Assembly (NCBI GenBank): GCA_031002005.1
Contig: CM061919.1
Span: 178,357,121 to 178,421,120 of the forward strand
DNA: 64,000 nucleotides
Reading direction: 5' to 3'
Source of the DNA: Vandiemenella viatica
Lineage: Eukaryota > Arthropoda > Insecta > Orthoptera > Morabidae
Shown one piece after another: positions 58,061-64,000 of this stretch. Position numbers and translations under genes: made by a program. Position 1 is the stretch's first letter. Every line of letters begins with the position of its first letter. The notes beneath the pieces were generated by a model, which had not been told where the DNA came from, did no database searches, and saw only the letters and a program-made list of their open reading frames with translations.

Positions 58061-58435
58061 AAGCAGACGGGTACAAGAAAGGGAAAGTTTGTGTTTAGGG
58101 AAATTTCCACAAGTTTTAATTTAAATCATTAAGGGCAGTTCGTTAGCAGCTATGTGTAACGTCACCCAAAATAGCAAATATGGATTGTTCCTTTTCTTGA
58201 CGTAAACACCGGATCTAATGTTTCAATCTGGAAGACTGCATGACTGATTTACTTCTGAATGAAAGTGGGAAGAATCTGTGTTTCAAAGGTCATGAAATTT
58301 CCTGACAGAACAAGTTTTCTGTTGAATAATGAAGCACGGTTCTATTTGAAAGATGATATACATAATATCAGAAGAGTATACAATCTTTTACGTTAATGTA
58401 TATGAAACTCTAAGCCCCATTACCCACGGCCTTCA

Positions 58436-58770
58436 GTGAAGATCATAGTGCCCTGCCAACGCGACAGTGTAGTTCTTTGCTCTGCGCCTCCGCACTTTAG
58501 CTGTCTAAATGGGTTGCATACTTTAGTCGCTCGTACAAAGAGACGTTTCATTATTCAGCAGCCTGATTGCAGAGACCAAGTCTCTCAGTTAATGCGCTGC
58601 TGCGTGGAGCTGCTGTTTGTACGTTTGTTCGCGTCGACCGCGGGGACAAACACGAGACCCAAAGGCAGTTCACGCTGCCACAGGAGAGCAGGTGCCTGGT
58701 CTGCGTGTTTGAGCAGTGGAGAGGCTTCTGCAGGTCGACCCAACTGCTACGCTCTGTAGGGTACATTTCA
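58436..58770. other. Overlapping open frames, unknown status
   Basis: A CpG-richer patch with a 107-aa plus frame, a 92-aa plus frame in another phase and a 71-aa minus frame. None carries a motif that I know. It directly precedes the left arm of the inverted duplication at 58852. Confidence 0.2.
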
Positions 58771-58851
58771 GCCGTATTGCTTCTCGCAGAAACAATTTTA
58801 CGAATCGATGAGAAACTGTTTAAATTGAAACAATTTTTTTTTTAATATCTA

Positions 58852-59645
58852 ACGGCCAACGATCGTTCTTAATTGTTGTATAAATTGCACATCACAGCTT
58901 TCACCATCAGTGTCAAAGAAAATATCGTTCATTAGAACAAGTTGGACTCGTTGCAGGAACTGTAAATGGAGCGTCGTTGAAAACGGATGCGAAGTTTTTT
59001 TGTTTTGTTTTGAAAGTATCTAGAGGAAGTTATCGAAGTTATCAAAAGATCATCATATGTTCTTTATTGGTTCTTAAGAATCTGTGAGTAGAGTCTAGTA
59101 GATCACCATATAAGTGGCCGAGCATTATTTAGAAAAAGGAAGCCATCAGATTCAGTGGGAGAATACCAAAATTCTATCGCAAATCTAAGAGCCTTTTAAA
59201 ACGTAAACTAGGGAAAGAGTCGAATTTTTTTTTATGCACCCCAATTTAAACAAACTGAGTAAGATTTGCACTTGTGGATAAACAAAATAAGGTGGTTTTT
59301 CCATGGAGGATAAAACTCATTCATTCCATCTATTAAGTAACAATCAATCCAAGAAGCCTACAAATTATGAATGAAGTATAACCAGCCTTTAGCAGCAGAA
59401 GAAATCTTGAAGATGAAAACAGTTGGGGATAGGTTTTGGTATAATATATGGATGTAACGAAATATCTATTATTTTTTGCAATATAATCGATATTTATCAT
59501 CGTATTTTTATTCTCAATACAACATATATCGATATTTTATTTGGTGAATCAATTTTAAATATCAATTCCATATATCTGTACGAACGCAAATCAGTATCCA
59601 TTTTGGATATATACTGGATAAATATATGTACCTACATATCTGATA
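58852..59645 (+). repeat. Inverted duplication, left arm
   Basis: Reverse complement of 60277-61014. It starts GGCCAACGATCGTTCTTAAT and ends near GATAAATATATGTACC. Most of it is non-transposon flank; from 59430 on it is the right end of the hAT-like element in reverse. Relative to the right arm it carries an extra piece of about 55-60 bp at 59043-59110 and small indels; the remainder matches at a level I estimate by eye as above 90 percent. Confidence 0.93.
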
Positions 59646-59700
59646 GGTCATTTCTCTACGTCATAATGTTTGTTAAGAAGCAACCGTTTCAAACCACAAC

Positions 59701-60486
59701 TAGAGATGAGCAAATGAAAAATATATCGATATATGTAGTATCGATATTTACAAACATTATCGAGAGGAAAATATCGATATTTTTGTCGATATTTCCAAAA
59801 TATTTAAGAAAATTCGTAAAATTAAAGACACTTATGGTAATTATAGAGACTTTTATTAATTTACCTATTTTTACAATCAATCAAGTAATTCATCTAACGT
59901 AGACTCTGTTTTATATGATTCTCCGTCAATTTATTTCCGTTGTCCGGTGCCACCAAGTTAAATTAAGAAACCAATCTTTCAGACGACACAGAAGAAGCTT
60001 GGAATATCAGGCACTTCGTAAACGCATTAACTTCTATCCATCAATGCAAAAAACAACTGAAAACACAAGAACGTCATCTCTCTACTTCGCAACACGGATG
60101 CTTCAGCAATAGTCTTCAACCTTATTAAAAATTATCTCCCCGTTAACATTCAAAAAATGTTTACAAAAAAATGTCGTTAACATAAACCTGTTAAAATTTA
60201 ACATCATTTTTAACCTGTTAATCGTTGAAAAAAAATTTAAATTACCACGAATTCACTTCTTTAAAGCACGTTCAGATCAGATATGTATATATATTTATCC
60301 AGTATATATCCAAAATGGATACTGATTTGCGTTCGAACAAAAATAAGGGTTTGATATTTAAAATTGATTCTCCAAATAAAATATCGATATATGATGTATC
60401 TAGAATAAAAATACGACGATAAGTATCGATTATATTACGAAAAATTATCGATATTTCGTTAGATCGATATATTATGCCAAAGCCTA
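59701..60486. mobile_element. hAT-like DNA transposon remnant, copy 2
   Basis: The left end is TAGAGATGAGCAAATGAAAA and the right end, in reverse, TAGGCTTTGGCATAATATAT. Flanking 8-mers ACCACAAC (59693) and TCCCCAAC (60487) agree at 6 of 8. The interior block CTTTCAGACGACACAGAAGA (59978) and the subterminal ATATCGAT repeats are shared with copy 1 at 33395, in the same orientation. It is half the length of copy 1 after removing the SINE1 there, so it has internal deletions. Its right 210 bp are part of the right arm of the inverted duplication. Confidence 0.72.
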
Positions 60487-61014
60487 TCCCCAACTGTTTT
60501 CATCTTCAAGATTTCTTCTGCTGCTAAAAGCTGGTTATACTTCATTCATAATTTGTAGGCTTCTTGGATTGATTGTTACTTAATAGATTGAATGAATGAG
60601 TTTTATCCTCCATTGAAAAACCACCTTATTTTGTTTATCCACAAGCGCAAATCTTACTCAGTTCATAGCCCCGTTATTTGTTAAAATTGGGGTGCTAAAA
60701 ATTTCGACTCATTCCCTAGTTTACGTTTTAAAAGGCTCTTAGATTTGCGATTAAATTTTGGTATTCTCCCACTGAATCTGATGGCTTCCTTTTTCTAAAT
60801 AATGCTCGGCCACTTATATGGTGATAACTTCGATAACTTCCTCTAGATACTTTAAATTTTTTTTTTTTTTTATCACATCCGTTTTCGACGAAGCTCCATT
60901 TACAGTTCCTGCAACGAGTCCAACTTGTTCTAATGAACGATATTTTCTTTGACACTGATGATGAAAGCTGTGATGTGCAATTTATACAACAATTAAGAAC
61001 GATCGTTGGCCGTT
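60277..61014 (-). repeat. Inverted duplication, right arm
   Basis: Pairs with 58852-59645 across a 631-bp loop. The arm covers the last 210 bp of hAT copy 2 and about 528 bp of its right flank. Because the hAT end, its flank and the decayed 8-mer TCCCCAAC are all present in reverse at 59422-59429, the duplication took place after the transposon had inserted. Confidence 0.93.
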
Positions 61015-61019
61015 GGTTG

Positions 61020-62975
61020 CTATAAACTGGTAGAATCCCACAGAAAAAATTCTTGTAAAAATAGGCCAAGTCTCGTGCTCATGTAGTGACATAAAGTTAT
61101 GAGATCTTCTTCTGAGCCAAGTCCACGCTTTACAGTGTGTATTCAGTTCACTTTTTGAAACAAAATGGATTCTCTCGGTGTTATAGATCGTTTATTTAGA
61201 ATAATAATATAAAAAAATCTGGTTACTTGGCCATTATGTATGTGATGTACTTATAAACTAATCATAGGAAGAAAGTAAAATTTAAGATGTTAGTTAAACT
61301 TGCTTACCTCTATGTATTAAACAAACCACAGCTTCATCCGGAGCAAACCAATTTAGCCTCAAATATGCGCCAGAATTTTTCATGTTTGGGGTTGTAATTA
61401 AATAAATACGGAGAAAAACTCCAATATTAGACTTTTCTTATGATTTAGGTATGAAACCACATATGTGTCGCAAATTGTTTTTAGGATTACTGGAAGTACA
61501 GTGGAATTTTGATGTCGTGGTGTCGCGATCGAAATAAAATTTGAATTTCAATAACTTCCAAAGTATGGAAAGAAAAGAAGTAAAATTTAACACTCTAGTT
61601 ATCCGTAATAAGTTCACTCTACAATGAATATCTGAGTTACATAAAGTTATTAGAGTAGAAAGTGATTTCAATTTAGTTGTAGGTATGGAAATTTACGAGT
61701 TTCAGACTTTTCTTATAATATGTGGGTTAAATGTTATCTGTGTACCAAATTTTGGCTTTTACGACTACGGGAAGTGTCTTTAAGTTTTATGATCATCAAT
61801 CAGTCAGTGAGCGAGTGAGTGACAAAATTGCTAAAGTCTGAATCCTAGTAACCTCTAAACTAAGAACAGTAACAAGATAAAATATAGTATGTTTGCTAAA
61901 ATTGTTGATATCTATGCACAAGAGAAATTTGAGACATGTAGCATCAATACGACCGAAGAAATTGAGGTTAGGAAAAGGCCCCAATCGCTTGCAGAAAAGG
62001 GTAGGCAATGCCGCCGCTGACTCGACTTGGTGGGTGCACTGCCATGCACCTAGATAACTTGTTATTTTCCCGCGGCCTTAACAAGTAGTTAAAGCTATTA
62101 TGCTGCGTGTTTGGCTCCGGATTCCACTGTCACCATCATCCAGATGGACACTTGACTTCTTGACGTCGATAGAAATCACTGTAGATATTGCGCAGGTTGT
62201 ACTGTAGATTGTCGCATCGGCAAGGTTCTGACAATAGTTCACACCACTCCTAAATGACAGTCCCTCAATGGGTGATGTAGTTCTGCCGCATCTGTTGTGG
62301 CTGTCGGAAGTTTTAGTAATTTTTCTGTTAATGTGTAATTTCACCTTATTTTAACTAGTTCTTTGTTTTTATTAACGTAAAATACTGCATATTTATATCC
62401 AGTTACTAAAGAAGCAATTTAAATGTCAACTTTTTTGTGAATTAATGACAGGCAGAGGTTTCAATTGAGAATCTCTTTACAGTGATACCAATACAACTTT
62501 TACTCTTCAGTATACCTATATATGTATTTTTTAACTAAAAAAGGTTATTTTCACATGTGTGTCCTCCACAGACTTAAAAAACTACTGGACCAAACAGCTG
62601 GTATTTTTTTTTTAATTATCTGGGTTGTCAAGAGAAGATTTAAAGCTATTGAAATCCTCGATTCGATACGAAGAAATAAACCACCATTTACTCCCTAGAT
62701 TAATTGGTTCAATGCGTACAACAGGTGGCACAGCAAAGCGTTTCTAATTTCAGTGGTACAACTAATCTATATGTATAAAAATCCAACATTTGTATGTGTG
62801 TTCGATATGGAGTAAAAATCTACTGGACGCAGTTTTAATTTTAATTTTTGTATATATATATTTTTATTTTACTTTTTCCATAATGGTCCTCGTTGATGTG
62901 ACCAGACGTGACTTACAAGAAGAAGAATGAAAACGAATATTTGAATTTTTTGTGAATTGGCAATAGTAGTCAATT
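61020..62975. other. No recognised gene
   Basis: A loosely repeated phrase (AGACTTTTCTTATGATTTAG at 61429 and AGACTTTTCTTATAATATG at 61706) suggests an old duplication. The block CAGTCAGTGAGCGAGTGAGT (61800) with AAATTTTGGCTTTTACGACT upstream resembles a dispersed insect repeat, family unknown. Confidence 0.4.
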
Positions 62976-62979
62976 ATTT

Positions 62980-63118
62980 ACTGTTTAACTGAGGGTGTGC
63001 GGTTAACGTTCAGGTGTGGAATTTTGCAGGAGTGTGTTCAAACCTCGTCCACCGATCTAGACTTATTTTTGATGTTTTTCTTGAATCAATCTAGATGACT
63101 GGCGGGATGGAGCTTGAT
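62980..63118 (+). mobile_element. SINE1 copy, very diverged
   Basis: ACTGAGGGTGTGCGGTTAAC and GTGTTCAAACCTCGTCCACC keep the tRNA-like head and the B box. The body is scrambled, with GACTGGCGGGATGGAGC at the end. Confidence 0.5.
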
Positions 63119-63782
63119 TTACAATTTTTCATTTACAAAATTCTATGGGCTCAGTACTTTTCAGTCATGAGACTAAGCTGTCCTTTTAATGATCCTATCC
63201 AACACCCCAGAATACCTGGTTGCTGAGGTGTTATTGGTTCCCTTCAGCAGAGCACTTGCCTGAAGTTCCATTGACGGTGAGCCATTGGTCGCACTCTCAG
63301 TGCTTCCCTAATATTACTGCGTCGCTGTGGTAAATGAGTCTCACACGCCGGTACTCCAATTAGTTAATTGAGTCATTTGTGAGAGCCGTCACGCGTCATC
63401 CAATTATGGCTTCGCCACCACACGACCTGGAGTATTCGTAATCACCTGAAGGACGTTAGTTCATCAAGGCTGTTTATCACAAGCAATTTTTGGATATCTA
63501 ACGAATGTCATTAAGATTAGTCTAATGAAAAGACCTGAAATAGGCATTTGAGAGAACATCCTCTAACTTGAGTGGTAACTTAAAGAAAGATCCTTAGAAT
63601 TTTGTTTATAGTTTAAGAAAACATTGCGTTATTTTCAACAATATTGATTCCACTGAGCTCATAGCCGTCTCCCGTTTTAATCTTTGCTGCTTGCTTATTA
63701 TTTCTGGATCTAACGCTTTAATAACTATCGCACTAGAGACTAACGATACCTGTGGTTTCATTCAAGCCAACAATGCTCGAAA

Positions 63783-63886
63783 CACTGGTAGATGGGCGGT
63801 AACTCTCTGGCTTCACATTCCCCGTCCATTCCTCCAGATTTTAGTTTTCTCTGGTTTCTCGAATGTCGTGTTGATTCCTTCTATAG
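63783..63886 (+). mobile_element. SINE1 copy, 3'-truncated
   Basis: ACTGGTAGATGGGCGGTAAC, CTCTGGCTTCACATTCCCCG (B box lost in a deletion) and TCCAGATTTTAGTTTTCTC with TGGTTTCTCGAATGTCG. The remaining 114 bases of the window show nothing further. Confidence 0.6.
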
Positions 63887-64000
63887 TTCTATAGTTGAAT
63901 ATAGCACAGCTGACAATCGCTCATATGATCCCTGATTTCTTCATCGCATTCATACTCCATTGTATCAGATTTCATGCAGCCCTTTCTCACTGCGCTGAGC

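Noticed and set aside
58436..58770. Cys-rich frames as a small secreted protein
   Set aside because: Three overlapping frames in different phases, no signal peptide, no regular Cys spacing.
59423..59902. 159-aa plus frame rich in Ile and Tyr
   Set aside because: It crosses the hAT-like subterminal repeats and the junction of the inverted duplication; the composition only reflects AT-rich ATATCGAT repeats.
1..64000. A defence system, gene cluster or operon
   Set aside because: No set of adjacent coding genes exists in the window. All recognisable coding pieces belong to transposable elements.

Overview
The window is non-coding, repeat-rich DNA from an animal genome, most likely a large insect genome. 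I found no protein-coding host gene, no rRNA and no genuine tRNA gene. What can be recognised is nearly all transposable-element debris: degenerate Tc1/mariner, hAT-like and TTAA-type DNA transposons, 5'-truncated LINEs of at least four lineages, Penelope-like pieces, a probable solo Gypsy-type LTR, and above all tRNA-derived SINEs. The most abundant SINE (here SINE1, about 20 copies or pieces on both strands) has a pol III B box, a body related in layout to SINEs I associate with Orthoptera, and an A-rich tail. This points to a polyneopteran insect such as an orthopteran or stick insect; that assignment is an inference. Open frames reach 201 aa at most, and the longest recognisable ones are LINE or transposase remnants.

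Layout. 1-0.9 kb: dead Tc1/mariner transposase, then a SINE1. 1-11 kb: mostly unrecognised AT-rich DNA with scattered SINE1 copies and a LINE fragment at 2.4 kb. 12.1-13.7 kb: a satellite array of about 167-bp monomers that alternate between two subtypes. 16-17.1 kb: a tRNA-Arg-like SINE and a probable solo LTR. 20.6-21.4 kb: endonuclease and linker part of a LINE on the minus strand. 21.6-32.5 kb: a SINE-dense stretch with nested insertions (SINE1 inside SINE2 at 28.4 kb; a SINE1 split by other DNA at 23.2-23.65 kb). 33.4-34.9 kb: hAT-like element with a SINE1 inside it. 35-42.2 kb: LINE fragments, a Penelope GIY-YIG remnant and a 728-bp TTAA-flanked transposon. 42.8-43.2 kb: a possible MITE. 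43.2-47 kb: nothing recognised. 48.4-49.8 kb: LINE fragments around a Penelope-like end that carries a hammerhead-like motif. 49.8-54.9 kb: nearly empty. 55.1-56 kb: a 432-bp MITE inside a tRNA-like SINE. 57-58.1 kb: one LINE inserted inside another. 58.85-61.0 kb: a large inverted duplication around a second hAT-like copy. 61-64 kb: little beyond weak SINE pieces.

There is no operon-like or pathway organisation. What the region offers is the insertion history: clean target-site duplications on many SINE1 copies give relative ages (SINE1 is younger than SINE2 and the hAT-like element; LINE family A is younger than LINE family B). The items most worth following are the alternating-dimer satellite, the Penelope-like inverted repeat whose arms end at the predicted hammerhead cleavage site, the 2.2-kb inverted duplication, and the two short TIR elements at 39.5 and 55.2 kb.
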